NCBI GenBank assembly: GCA_016716185.1
Contig: JADJWV010000002.1
Coordinates: forward strand, 1,402,501 to 1,466,500
Direction of reading: 5' to 3'
Length of the DNA stretch: 64,000 bases
Source: Saprospiraceae bacterium
GTDB taxonomy: Bacteria; Bacteroidota; Bacteroidia; Chitinophagales; Saprospiraceae
The notes under the pieces are model-generated. The model was not told the DNA's origin. It worked only from the letters and a program-made list of their open reading frames with translations, and did no database searches. Below, piece after piece: positions 26,792 through 34,934 of the stretch (positions within the stretch are counted from its first letter, which is position 1; each line of letters begins with the position of its first letter). The position numbers and the translations under genes were made by a program.

Positions 26792-27931
26792 TCATTTAAA
26801 AGCTTCCCTTGAAATGACCAGTTTCTGAATTTCAGAAGTTCCTTCCCCAATTGTGCACAATTTAGCATCCCGGTAATATTTTTCTACCGGAAAATCTTTG
26901 GTATAACCATATCCACCAAAGATCTGAATTGCATCTGTGGCGATGGCCACGGCTATTTCAGAAGCGTAGTACTTGGCCATCGCCGCCTGGGCGGTCATTT
27001 TTTGACCCAGGTCTTTCATTTTACCTGCTTGTCGGGTCAGTAATTCTGCAGCTTCTATTTTTACGGCCATGTCTGCAAGTTTAAATGCGATGCCCTGAAA
27101 CTGGGATATCTTTTGTCCAAATTGTTCTCTTTCCTGAGAATAATTTACAGCCGCCTGATATGCTCCCTTTGCAATTCCTAAACCCAATGCGGCTATGCTG
27201 ATTCTACCCCCATCCAAGACCTTCATGGCTTGAATAAATCCTTCTCCAATTTCGCCAATTACTTGCGATTGATGTATTTTGCATTGATCGAAAATCATTT
27301 CCGTAGTTTCTGAAGCCCGCATTCCAAGTTTATTTTCTTTTTTTCCTGCAGAAAAGCCAGGTGTGCCTCGTTCCACGATAAATGCAGTCATGCCCCTGCT
27401 GTCGAGTAGTTCGCCGGTGCGTGCAATGACAACTGCGACATCCGATGATTTTCCATGGGTGATCCAGGTTTTAGTGCCGTTGATAATCCAGTAGTCGCCT
27501 TCCTGATGAGCCACACATTTCATGCGGATGGCGTCGCTGCCTGTATTCGGCTCAGTTAATCCCCAGGCTCCAATCCATTCACCCGAAGCCAGTTTGGGCA
27601 AATAGTTTCCTTTTTGCTCTTCATTGCAAAAAAGCATCATGTGGCCGGTACATAAGGAATTGTGTGCGGCTACCGATAATCCGATGGAACCGCAGACTTT
27701 TGCAATTTCTTCGATGACTGAAATATATTCCTGATAGGTCAATCCGGATCCGCCGTATTCAGTCGGAACCAATACTCCAAGAAAGCCTTGCTTTCCCATT
27801 TCGTGGAAGAGGTCTTTAGGAAAATGTTGAGCCTCATCCCATTCCATTACATGAGGACGAATGTACATTTCAGCAAAATTTTTGGCTGAATCTCTAATCA
27901 ACTGAAGGTGTTCAGAATCAAACGGGGACAT
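26792..27931 (-). CDS. Acyl-CoA dehydrogenase
   Basis: A 379-residue FAD enzyme of the acyl-CoA dehydrogenase family that oxidises acyl-CoA to the trans-2-enoyl product. Seen are the N-terminal helical domain, the central beta domain (GAWGLTEPNTGSDA, WIINGTKTWITHG) and the C-terminal FAD-binding helices (REQFGQKISQFQG, QIFGGYGYTKDFPVEKYYRDAK). The last motif, with EGTSEIQ, holds the usual catalytic region. A -7 element TATTTTTG lies at 27951-27958 on the minus strand. Confidence 0.96.
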   Translation of the reverse strand: MSPFDSEHLQLIRDSAKNFAEMYIRPHVMEWDEAQHFPKDLFHEMGKQGFLGVLVPTEYGGSGLTYQEYISVIEEIAKVCGSIGLSVAAHNSLCTGHMMLFCNEEQKGNYLPKLASGEWIGAWGLTEPNTGSDAIRMKCVAHQEGDYWIINGTKTWITHGKSSDVAVVIARTGELLDSRGMTAFIVERGTPGFSAGKKENKLGMRASETTEMIFDQCKIHQSQVIGEIGEGFIQAMKVLDGGRISIAALGLGIAKGAYQAAVNYSQEREQFGQKISQFQGIAFKLADMAVKIEAAELLTRQAGKMKDLGQKMTAQAAMAKYYASEIAVAIATDAIQIFGGYGYTKDFPVEKYYRDAKLCTIGEGTSEIQKLVISREAFK

Positions 27932-27950
27932 ACAAATCTTATTAAGACCG

Positions 27951-27958
27951 CAAAAATA
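27951..27958 (-). promoter_or_regulatory. Candidate -7 element of the acyl-CoA dehydrogenase gene
   Basis: TATTTTTG on the minus strand, fitting TAnnTTTG, 20 bases before the start codon. No clear -33 TTTG was identified. Confidence 0.35.
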
Positions 27959-27976
27959 GTCAAAGCAGCCCGAAAC

Positions 27977-29245
27977 TTATTTGCTGTATTTATCCTTCCA
28001 TTTTTCGTCCATGAATTCTTTGATTTTGGATTCATGTCCGGTCGAACCTGCATCATAGATCTGCCTTCCTTGAATTTGATCGGGTAAATATTCCTGTTCG
28101 CTGAACTGCCCCGGGTAGTGATGTGCATATTGATAACCCTCACCGTATTTCATATTTTTCATGAGTCCGGTCACTGCATTCCTCAAATGCAATGGCACTG
28201 GGAGGTTGCCGGTGGCATTGACGATGGCCATTGCTTTTTCAATACCCATATAAGCACTATTAGACTTTTGCGAACAAGCCAGATAGACAACGGCTTCTGC
28301 TAAAATAATTCTGGATTCCGGCCAACCAACCTGCTCAACAGCCTGCTGACAAGCTGCTGCCAAGAGCAGGGCATTGGGATTCGCCAAACCAATATCTTCT
28401 GCGGCTGAGATCAAAAGACGGCGTACAATAAATCTGGGATCTTCTCCACCTGCTATCATTCTAGCCAACCAATACAAGCTTGCATGAGGATCCGAACCTC
28501 GTATGGATTTTATGAAAGCAGAAGCAATGTCGTAGTGCAGTTCTCCATTTTTATCGTAAACCGCAATATTTTCCTGGACCAAATTTCGGACCAAATCGTT
28601 GGTAATTTCAACCGGATCGGATTTGAGAGATCCAATCAGTTCGAGAATGTTGCAGAGTTTTCTTGCATCGCCTTGAGCAAACTGGATCAGAGCTTCCTTT
28701 TCCAACAGATTTACCGTGCGCTCTTTAAACAGAAAATCTTTATCCACTACTGAATGGAAAAGTTGCAAGAGTTCTTTTTCATCGAGGGATTTCAAAGTAT
28801 ATACCTGGCATCGGGATAACAAGGCATTGTTGATTTCAAACGATGGATTTTCTGTCGTTGCGCCAATCAGGACAACGGTACCTTTTTCAACAGCCGCCAA
28901 AAGTGCATCCTGTTGTGATTTGTTAAAACGGTGGATTTCATCGATAAACAAGATAGGGGAGCTCTGATCGAAGAATCTATTGCTTCTTGCCTTTTCCAAA
29001 ACGTCCCTGACATCTTTAACACCGGCCTGAACGGCACTGAGTTCATAAAATGGCCTTTTCAGTTGGCTGGCTAAAATTTTAGCAAGTGTTGTTTTTCCAA
29101 CACCAGGAGGTCCCCAGAAGATTAAAGAAGGAATATGGGTTTTTTCGAGTGCGATGCGGAGTATGCCTTCGGGTCCCGTGAGATGCTCCTGTCCCAGGAA
29201 ATCATCCAGAGTTTTAGGGCGCATTCGCTCGGCTAAAGGTTGCAT
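27977..29245 (-). CDS. rarA: Replication-associated recombination protein A (MgsA/RarA ATPase)
   Basis: A 422-residue AAA+ ATPase that acts at stalled replication forks. The P-loop is GPPGVGKTTLA (about 45-55), Walker B is ILFIDEIHRF and sensor 1 is VVLIGATTENPSF. The second half has the RarA/WHIP tetramerisation domain (RGSDPHASLYWLARMIAGGEDP, AEDIGLANPNAL). Length is normal. It is divergent from the surface-protein gene at 29397 with 151 bases between. Confidence 0.96.
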   Translation of the reverse strand: MQPLAERMRPKTLDDFLGQEHLTGPEGILRIALEKTHIPSLIFWGPPGVGKTTLAKILASQLKRPFYELSAVQAGVKDVRDVLEKARSNRFFDQSSPILFIDEIHRFNKSQQDALLAAVEKGTVVLIGATTENPSFEINNALLSRCQVYTLKSLDEKELLQLFHSVVDKDFLFKERTVNLLEKEALIQFAQGDARKLCNILELIGSLKSDPVEITNDLVRNLVQENIAVYDKNGELHYDIASAFIKSIRGSDPHASLYWLARMIAGGEDPRFIVRRLLISAAEDIGLANPNALLLAAACQQAVEQVGWPESRIILAEAVVYLACSQKSNSAYMGIEKAMAIVNATGNLPVPLHLRNAVTGLMKNMKYGEGYQYAHHYPGQFSEQEYLPDQIQGRQIYDAGSTGHESKIKEFMDEKWKDKYSK

Positions 29246-29381
29246 CGGATATTAATTTTTATTAAAATGACGTTAATAATCTGGTGTTTTAATGCTTTTG
29301 CTTTCAACAACTAAGGTAATGGCTAAACTTCTCAAATGTTAAGGTTTTTTAGAGCATGATGATCCAGTTCCCTGAAATCTT

Positions 29382-29389
29382 TATCTTTG
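29382..29389 (+). promoter_or_regulatory. Candidate -7 element immediately before the 29397 gene
   Basis: TATCTTTG matches TAnnTTTG and ends only 7 bases before the ATG. If used, the transcript would have almost no leader. Confidence 0.45.
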
Positions 29390-29396
29390 AATCCAC

Positions 29397-31664
29397 ATGA
29401 GACAAAAGCTCTTTTTCGCCTTGACCCTTCTGTTTTTCATTTCAGATGACAGGGATTTATTTGCAGCCCACATCATTGGTGGTGAAATGTATTACGAATG
29501 CCTGGGTTATGGAAGCAATGGCGCGGATACCACGAGAAGACGTTACCTGATTACCATAAAACTATACCGCGATTGTGCTTCAAGCGGTGCAAATTTTGAT
29601 AATCCTTTGGGTTTTACCATTTTTAGACAACAAGGGAACTCCTGGGTAAATACGCGTTCCGGACAAGGAGCGAATTCCGAATACCGGGTCAATCTTCAAC
29701 AACCGGTTTCACAAATCGATCCGCCTCAATATCCTTGTCTGATATTGCCTCCGAATATTTGCGGAGAAGCAGGAACCTACCAACTTGAAGTTGAACTACC
29801 GATTATAAGCTCCAAATATCTGGTTGTATGGCAAAGATGCTGCCGCAACAATACCATTACTAATATTGTCGATCCGGAATCAACAGGGGCTACCTATTTT
29901 ATTGAAATCCATCCGGAGGCTCAACGGACTTGCAACAGCAGTCCCAGATTTATTAATTTCCCACCCACGGTCTTGTGTGTGAATGCTCCTTTCAACTTCG
30001 ACCATTCTGCATTTGACAGCGAAGGTGATCAGTTGGTTTATGAATTTTGCGAACCCCTGACGGGTGGCGGCAGGGTTGGTGGCAACAATTGTCAGTCTGT
30101 AATCCCAACTCCCGATTGCATTCCACCCTATACACCGGTTCAATACAGATTTCCCTATACTGCTCTTTTTCCATTAGGTGGCAACCCTCAAGTTACGATC
30201 AACACCTTAAATGGGATCATTACCGGCACCCCCGACGCCATTGGGCAATTTGTAGTGGGGGTGTGTGTATACGAATACCGGAACGGGGTCCTGTTATCAG
30301 TATTGAAAAGAGATTTTCAATTTAATGTGGCAAGCTGTGAAGGTGCTGTTGAAGCGATGTTGGGTGGTGCAAGTCGATTGACTCCTGATTTTTTTAGTAT
30401 TACCGTTTGTGGTTCTCTTGATTATCAAATGCAAAATGCAAGCATTGATTCGAGATTCATCAACGAAGTACAGTGGATTTATGAAAATGGAGGAAGCCTC
30501 GATACTTTCTTCGGATGGGCTCCCAGGATAACATTTAAGGAGGGAGGTTGGCATGAGGGACGATTTATTCTAAATCCCGGAACCAACTGTGGAGATACCG
30601 GTTTTTTCAGGATTAATTTGGTTCCTGACTTAAATGCAAATTTTGAATTTGTTTACGATAGTTGTGTGGCGGGTCCGGTTCAATTTACGGATTTATCTTC
30701 TTCGCAATATTCGCAGTTAAGTCAATGGAACTGGAGTCTGGGAGATGGAATCACTGCATTTTCGCAAAACCCAATTGTGAATTATTTGAGGCCTGGAACG
30801 TATCCTGTTCTCCTGACCGTTAAAGATAATTTTGGTTGTCAGGAACAATTTTTTAAACAGATAAAATGGTATCCGTCGCCAAATGTCGTGATCTTTTCTC
30901 CAAATAAAAATGAAGGATGTATTCCGCTGGATATTGAGTTTAAAAATATTTCATTCCCAACCGATAGCAGTTATCGCTTTATTTGGAGGTTTAGCGATGG
31001 CGTTGTCGATTCAGGATATTTGGTGAATCACATTTTTAGACAGGCTGGGAGTTATGGCCTGAAATTAGAAGTGACCTCCCCTTTGGGTTGCTATACGGAA
31101 AATGATTTCTCAAACGTAATTCAGGCTTTTGATCCACCTTTTGCAAATTGGGCAATCGACAGAATGATGGTTAACTTAAACGATCCGGTTATTCATTTGG
31201 ACGATTTGACAACAGGTACCATTGGAAGGACGTGGATCATTCAAAACAACAAGTATTATTACGATAAGAATTTGACATACGAGTTGCAAGACACGGGATA
31301 TCATTCCATCCAGTTGATTGCAGTGGATCGCTTTTTATGTACGGATACCTTACAGGCCACTGTATTTGCATTCAGGGATTTCAGTTTGTATATGCCAAAT
31401 GCTTTTACACCAAATGGAGATGGGAAGAATGAAGAATTTGGTCCGGTCGGTCAATTTGCAGCTATGCAATATTATTCAATGGCAATTTATGATCGCTGGG
31501 GTTCGCTAATGTTTTCCACCACCAATCCATCCGATTCCTGGAACGGCAAATACCAAAATACAGGAAAAGAGATTCCCCCCGGCGTATATATTTACGAACT
31601 GAAATACAAAGCATTAGCCAGAGAACCTGTAGAAACCAGAAATACATTCAGTTTGATTCGCTGA
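29397..31664 (+). CDS. Secreted PKD-domain protein with gliding-motility-associated (T9SS type B) C-terminus
   Basis: A 755-residue exported protein. A signal peptide (to about AAHIIGGE) is followed by a long N-terminal region with many Cys, at least two PKD-like domains (CVAGPVQFTDLSS with SLGDGITAFSQNP; CIPLDIEFKNISF with RFSDGVVDSG) and a type B sorting domain starting at YMPNAFTPNGDGKNEEFGP. Such proteins are surface adhesins exported through the T9SS, some of them used in gliding. The N-terminal IIGGEMYYECLG motif is common among Saprospirales/Cytophagales proteins. The next gene, AlkD-like, follows after 8 bases. Confidence 0.88.
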   Translation: MRQKLFFALTLLFFISDDRDLFAAHIIGGEMYYECLGYGSNGADTTRRRYLITIKLYRDCASSGANFDNPLGFTIFRQQGNSWVNTRSGQGANSEYRVNLQQPVSQIDPPQYPCLILPPNICGEAGTYQLEVELPIISSKYLVVWQRCCRNNTITNIVDPESTGATYFIEIHPEAQRTCNSSPRFINFPPTVLCVNAPFNFDHSAFDSEGDQLVYEFCEPLTGGGRVGGNNCQSVIPTPDCIPPYTPVQYRFPYTALFPLGGNPQVTINTLNGIITGTPDAIGQFVVGVCVYEYRNGVLLSVLKRDFQFNVASCEGAVEAMLGGASRLTPDFFSITVCGSLDYQMQNASIDSRFINEVQWIYENGGSLDTFFGWAPRITFKEGGWHEGRFILNPGTNCGDTGFFRINLVPDLNANFEFVYDSCVAGPVQFTDLSSSQYSQLSQWNWSLGDGITAFSQNPIVNYLRPGTYPVLLTVKDNFGCQEQFFKQIKWYPSPNVVIFSPNKNEGCIPLDIEFKNISFPTDSSYRFIWRFSDGVVDSGYLVNHIFRQAGSYGLKLEVTSPLGCYTENDFSNVIQAFDPPFANWAIDRMMVNLNDPVIHLDDLTTGTIGRTWIIQNNKYYYDKNLTYELQDTGYHSIQLIAVDRFLCTDTLQATVFAFRDFSLYMPNAFTPNGDGKNEEFGPVGQFAAMQYYSMAIYDRWGSLMFSTTNPSDSWNGKYQNTGKEIPPGVYIYELKYKALAREPVETRNTFSLIR

Positions 31665-31672
31665 TTTTCAAA

Positions 31673-32368
31673 ATGGCCTCTTCTTTAAATGACTCTTTGA
31701 TCGGGGATTTCACAATAGCTTTTAAAAGCTACGCCCAGCCCTTAAGAAGAAAGGGAATGATCGCGTATATGCGAAATCAGTTTAATTTTTATGGTGTTTC
31801 ATCGACGGATAGGAAGCTATCGATTCAATTGGTTGCTCCAAAATTTTTATGGACAGGAGTAGGGGAGTTTCTGGAGTTCATTGAATGTTGTTGGACCGAA
31901 GGCCATCGCGAATTCAAATATCTGGCATTGGATCTAAGCAGAAAACATGTGCGTAAACTGGACGCTTCTTGTGTACCTTTTTACGAAAAACTGATTGAAG
32001 TGGAATCCTGGTGGGATACAGTAGATGGGATAGCGCCACAAATCATAGGCAGGTTAGTACAACATGATCCAGCGATGATCAGATCTTTATCTGAAAAATG
32101 GATAGAACACGAAAATTTTTGGTACCAAAGATCTGCGCTGATATTGCAGTTGTTTTACAAGGCACAAACAGATTTTAAATTGCTTTCATATTGCATAAAC
32201 CGGAGGAAGGAAAGCAAGGAGTTTTTCATACAAAAGGCAGCTGGTTGGGCACTTCGGCAATATTCCAAAACCAATCCAGAACAAGTAAAATTATTTTTAG
32301 CAGAAAATAAAATTCCCTCCCTGAGTTACAGAGAGGGAATGAAATATATTTTGAAGGAGGGTCTTTGA
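31673..32368 (+). CDS. DNA alkylation repair protein (AlkD-like)
   Basis: A 231-residue all-helical HEAT-repeat protein. AlkD-family features are AYMRNQFNFYGV near the N-terminus, the ECCWTEGHREFKYLALDL helix and the WWDTVDGIAPQIIG block, with the C-terminal FIQKAAGWALRQYSKTNP. AlkD enzymes remove bulky or positively charged alkylated bases. The gene is adjacent on its 3' side to a convergent lipoprotein gene. Confidence 0.93.
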   Translation: MASSLNDSLIGDFTIAFKSYAQPLRRKGMIAYMRNQFNFYGVSSTDRKLSIQLVAPKFLWTGVGEFLEFIECCWTEGHREFKYLALDLSRKHVRKLDASCVPFYEKLIEVESWWDTVDGIAPQIIGRLVQHDPAMIRSLSEKWIEHENFWYQRSALILQLFYKAQTDFKLLSYCINRRKESKEFFIQKAAGWALRQYSKTNPEQVKLFLAENKIPSLSYREGMKYILKEGL

Positions 32369-32797
32369 TTAATTGGTATATACCTTAAAGTCTTCCTGCT
32401 TGTTTACTTTGAGGATATACGAACGCGTACACACCTGATGCACGTATTGATCGTAGCCCTGGACGATTCCCGTGGCAATAAATTTTTTATTAGCAGGATT
32501 TTTAATATCGCTATACAATTCCAACGGAATGGATGAAGCGAATTCAACTTTGATGGTATAATCAAAATTGTCGGGGTCCCGCGCAAAAATAGTATTGCCT
32601 GCAATCATCACGTTGTTGTTGGCTAATGTCATTTCAACAGTAAGACTTTTTCCTTCGCAGTCCATCGTTTTATTACAGGGACCCTTGCAATCAGACCTGC
32701 CCAATATCCCTTTAATCCCCTTAGAAACGGATCCTCCCGTTGAACAAGAACCCAGGATTAAAAAGCAACCGATCAGGATGAATAGTGAATTTTTCAT
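32369..32797 (-). CDS. Small lipoprotein, conserved hypothetical
   Basis: A 142-residue lipoprotein with the lipobox LILGSC (about residue 18). The mature part shows a beta-rich fold (EMTLANNNVMIAG, KVEFASSIPLELYSDI, FIATGIVQGYD) that may be OB-like. No family is named. Its stop codon ends exactly where the convergent AlkD-like gene ends. The S46 peptidase gene lies 10 bases upstream in the same direction. Confidence 0.65.
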   Translation of the reverse strand: MKNSLFILIGCFLILGSCSTGGSVSKGIKGILGRSDCKGPCNKTMDCEGKSLTVEMTLANNNVMIAGNTIFARDPDNFDYTIKVEFASSIPLELYSDIKNPANKKFIATGIVQGYDQYVHQVCTRSYILKVNKQEDFKVYTN

Positions 32798-32807
32798 GTG
32801 TTTCCGC

Positions 32808-34865
32808 TTATTTGGAAAGTTCAGAAGTAATGCGTTCTGCTTTGTAAATATACTTCAATGCTGCGAAAATTCCACCCGCATGCACTCCAACAGTCCGGTT
32901 GGTTTGTTCGTCGTAAATGAAATTTCCCGGAAGTGACTCAATGTTTCCATCGAAAACCAGGCCAATGGCTTCTTTATTCCGGTTGATGATGGGGCTTCCT
33001 GAGTTTCCTCCAATGATGTCGTTGGTAGTTACAAAGCAAAAAGGCGATCTGAGTAATTCAGCAGGAGGATTTAACCATCTTTCTGGTAAAGACCATGGAA
33101 ATTTTTTATTGAAAGAATAATAGCGGTCGTATAATCCGTAAAAAGTAGTATTTACCGGTGCGGTTGTGCCATTGTAATCATATGCTTTTACCTTTCCATC
33201 AGATAGACGCAAAGTAAACGTAGCATCAGGTGGTAATTGGTTCCCTTTTACTTGAAATACAGCGTTTGCAATTTTTGCTTCAAGAGATTTTCTTTTCGTA
33301 TTGTTGTTTTGGAACGCTTTAACAGCTTCCATATATTTTGGAACGATCAGACGGGCAGCTTCCAATAGAGGATCGTCTTGCTTTGAAAACTTTTCAGCAT
33401 CCATCGTCAACAACTTTTCAATTTTATCTGTATCGGCAAAATCCGTTTTATCCAATATTTTTCTTGCTTTCTTTTCCGGAGTCTTACCGTCTAACAGTTT
33501 ATCGGAAATTTTAAAATCTGCAGTTTCGAATTCTACAATTTCTTCGAAATAGACTTTTAAAAGTTCTTGTTGTTTTGGTGAATTTAAATCTTTAGCCAAC
33601 TCTTTGATTTGCATTTTTTGTTTTTCCAGAGATTTAGAATCGGCACCAGCGAGTGATTTTTCGTAATTTGCTAATGCAAACATCAGGTTAACTGCGTTGC
33701 CTTTTGTTCCGGAAGGACCTAAAATCGTAGTCGAACTACCGTATTTATTTAAAAGGTCGTATTCTTTTTCAATTTCCTGCCAATAATCTATGTCTTTTAA
33801 TTTGGTCTTACTTCTGATTTCCTTTTCCATTGCAGCTTTCCGCCCAAATAATGCCGGGTTTCTCAATCCGTTCAATATACCTGAGATGGCTTTTATTCCA
33901 TTTCCTAAATTAAAAATCGAATTTAGCAAAGCATCGCTTGGTGATTTATCGTACTCCTTTTGCAAGAGATCGCGTCTGGTTTTCATCATTTTTAATTGCG
34001 CCGGAAATCTTACATTTCGATCGTATTCAAATTGTCTGACGGTACGATATCTTTCTGTGCTTCCCGGATTTCCAATTACAAAAACAGGTTCTTCTTCAAC
34101 CGCGCCGGCAGGATTAAATTTAAAATAATTCGAACTGGTGTTTAATGGTTTGCCATTCTCGTCGTAGGCTCTCCAGAATGTGAAATCAAGGGAATACCTG
34201 GGATACGTAAAATTATCCGGGTCTCCTCCGAAATACCCAAGTTCGTTTTCAGGGATCAACACCAATCTGATGTCGCTATATTTTTTGTAACCATACAGAC
34301 TGAATTTTCCTCCACTGTAATAGGTTACGGTCTGAATTCGCAGGTTTTTCCACGCATCCATTTGTGCGTATTCGGATTTCAATTCTTCTAATGCGGCATC
34401 GACAAGTTTTTTGTGTTCAATGTCATCTTTGGCTGACTTTGCTTTTTTTAAGATCTTATCGGTAACATCTTCCGCAATGATCAACTGCTCTACAAATAAG
34501 CCTTCGGCTTTTCTTTCTTCTTCCAAAGTTTTTGCATAGAATCCATCGCGGAGTAAGGTTTCGCCGGGTTGTTGCAGCGATGTCACCACATCTCTGGAAC
34601 AATGGTGATTGGTCATAATCAGTCCATCGGGCGAAACAAAAGAAGCTGAGCACCAGGTTGCAAAGCGAAGTGAAGCTTTCCGTACATCATCGTACCATTT
34701 ATCTTCAGGAGTAAAATTATAGGCCTCTTTAAACCATTCGCGTGGTGGATTTTCAAAAGTCCACATTTTACCAAAATCAAATCTTTGAGGGGCGTTTGGA
34801 TCCTGCGCCTGGAGGTTCAGGCTAATGAATAGGATTAAAAAGCTTAAAAATCTGCAATTTTTCAT
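32808..34865 (-). CDS. S46 family dipeptidyl-peptidase (DPP7-type)
   Basis: A 685-residue periplasmic serine peptidase that takes dipeptides from the N-terminus of peptides. A signal peptide ends at NLQAQ (21). The catalytic His is H88 in MTNHHC, the Asp lies in the GGDPDNFTYPRYSLDF region and the Ser in GGNSGSPIIN near residue 615. The residue that sets P1 preference is Gly here (FDGN), as in DPP7, while DPP11 has Arg (DRN); this predicts preference for hydrophobic P1 over Asp/Glu. It pairs with the M1 peptidase upstream, fitting a peptide-based diet. A minus-strand TATCTTTG lies at 34889-34896. Confidence 0.95.
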   Translation of the reverse strand: MKNCRFLSFLILFISLNLQAQDPNAPQRFDFGKMWTFENPPREWFKEAYNFTPEDKWYDDVRKASLRFATWCSASFVSPDGLIMTNHHCSRDVVTSLQQPGETLLRDGFYAKTLEEERKAEGLFVEQLIIAEDVTDKILKKAKSAKDDIEHKKLVDAALEELKSEYAQMDAWKNLRIQTVTYYSGGKFSLYGYKKYSDIRLVLIPENELGYFGGDPDNFTYPRYSLDFTFWRAYDENGKPLNTSSNYFKFNPAGAVEEEPVFVIGNPGSTERYRTVRQFEYDRNVRFPAQLKMMKTRRDLLQKEYDKSPSDALLNSIFNLGNGIKAISGILNGLRNPALFGRKAAMEKEIRSKTKLKDIDYWQEIEKEYDLLNKYGSSTTILGPSGTKGNAVNLMFALANYEKSLAGADSKSLEKQKMQIKELAKDLNSPKQQELLKVYFEEIVEFETADFKISDKLLDGKTPEKKARKILDKTDFADTDKIEKLLTMDAEKFSKQDDPLLEAARLIVPKYMEAVKAFQNNNTKRKSLEAKIANAVFQVKGNQLPPDATFTLRLSDGKVKAYDYNGTTAPVNTTFYGLYDRYYSFNKKFPWSLPERWLNPPAELLRSPFCFVTTNDIIGGNSGSPIINRNKEAIGLVFDGNIESLPGNFIYDEQTNRTVGVHAGGIFAALKYIYKAERITSELSK

Positions 34866-34888
34866 ATACCGTTATGTATTTAGGCTTG

Positions 34889-34896
34889 CAAAGATA
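34889..34896 (-). promoter_or_regulatory. Candidate -7 element of the S46 peptidase gene
   Basis: TATCTTTG on the minus strand, 23 bases before the start codon, just downstream of the palindrome at 34899-34920. Confidence 0.4.
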
Positions 34897-34898
34897 GC

Positions 34899-34920
34899 AA
34901 TTACGAAGAATTTCGTAATT
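34899..34920. repeat. Perfect 9-base inverted repeat between M1 and S46 peptidase genes
   Basis: AATTACGAA and TTCGTAATT with a 4-base loop. It could be an operator of the S46 promoter or a weak hairpin ending the M1 transcript; no T-run follows. Confidence 0.6.
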
Positions 34921-34934
34921 ATATTTGAAAATAG

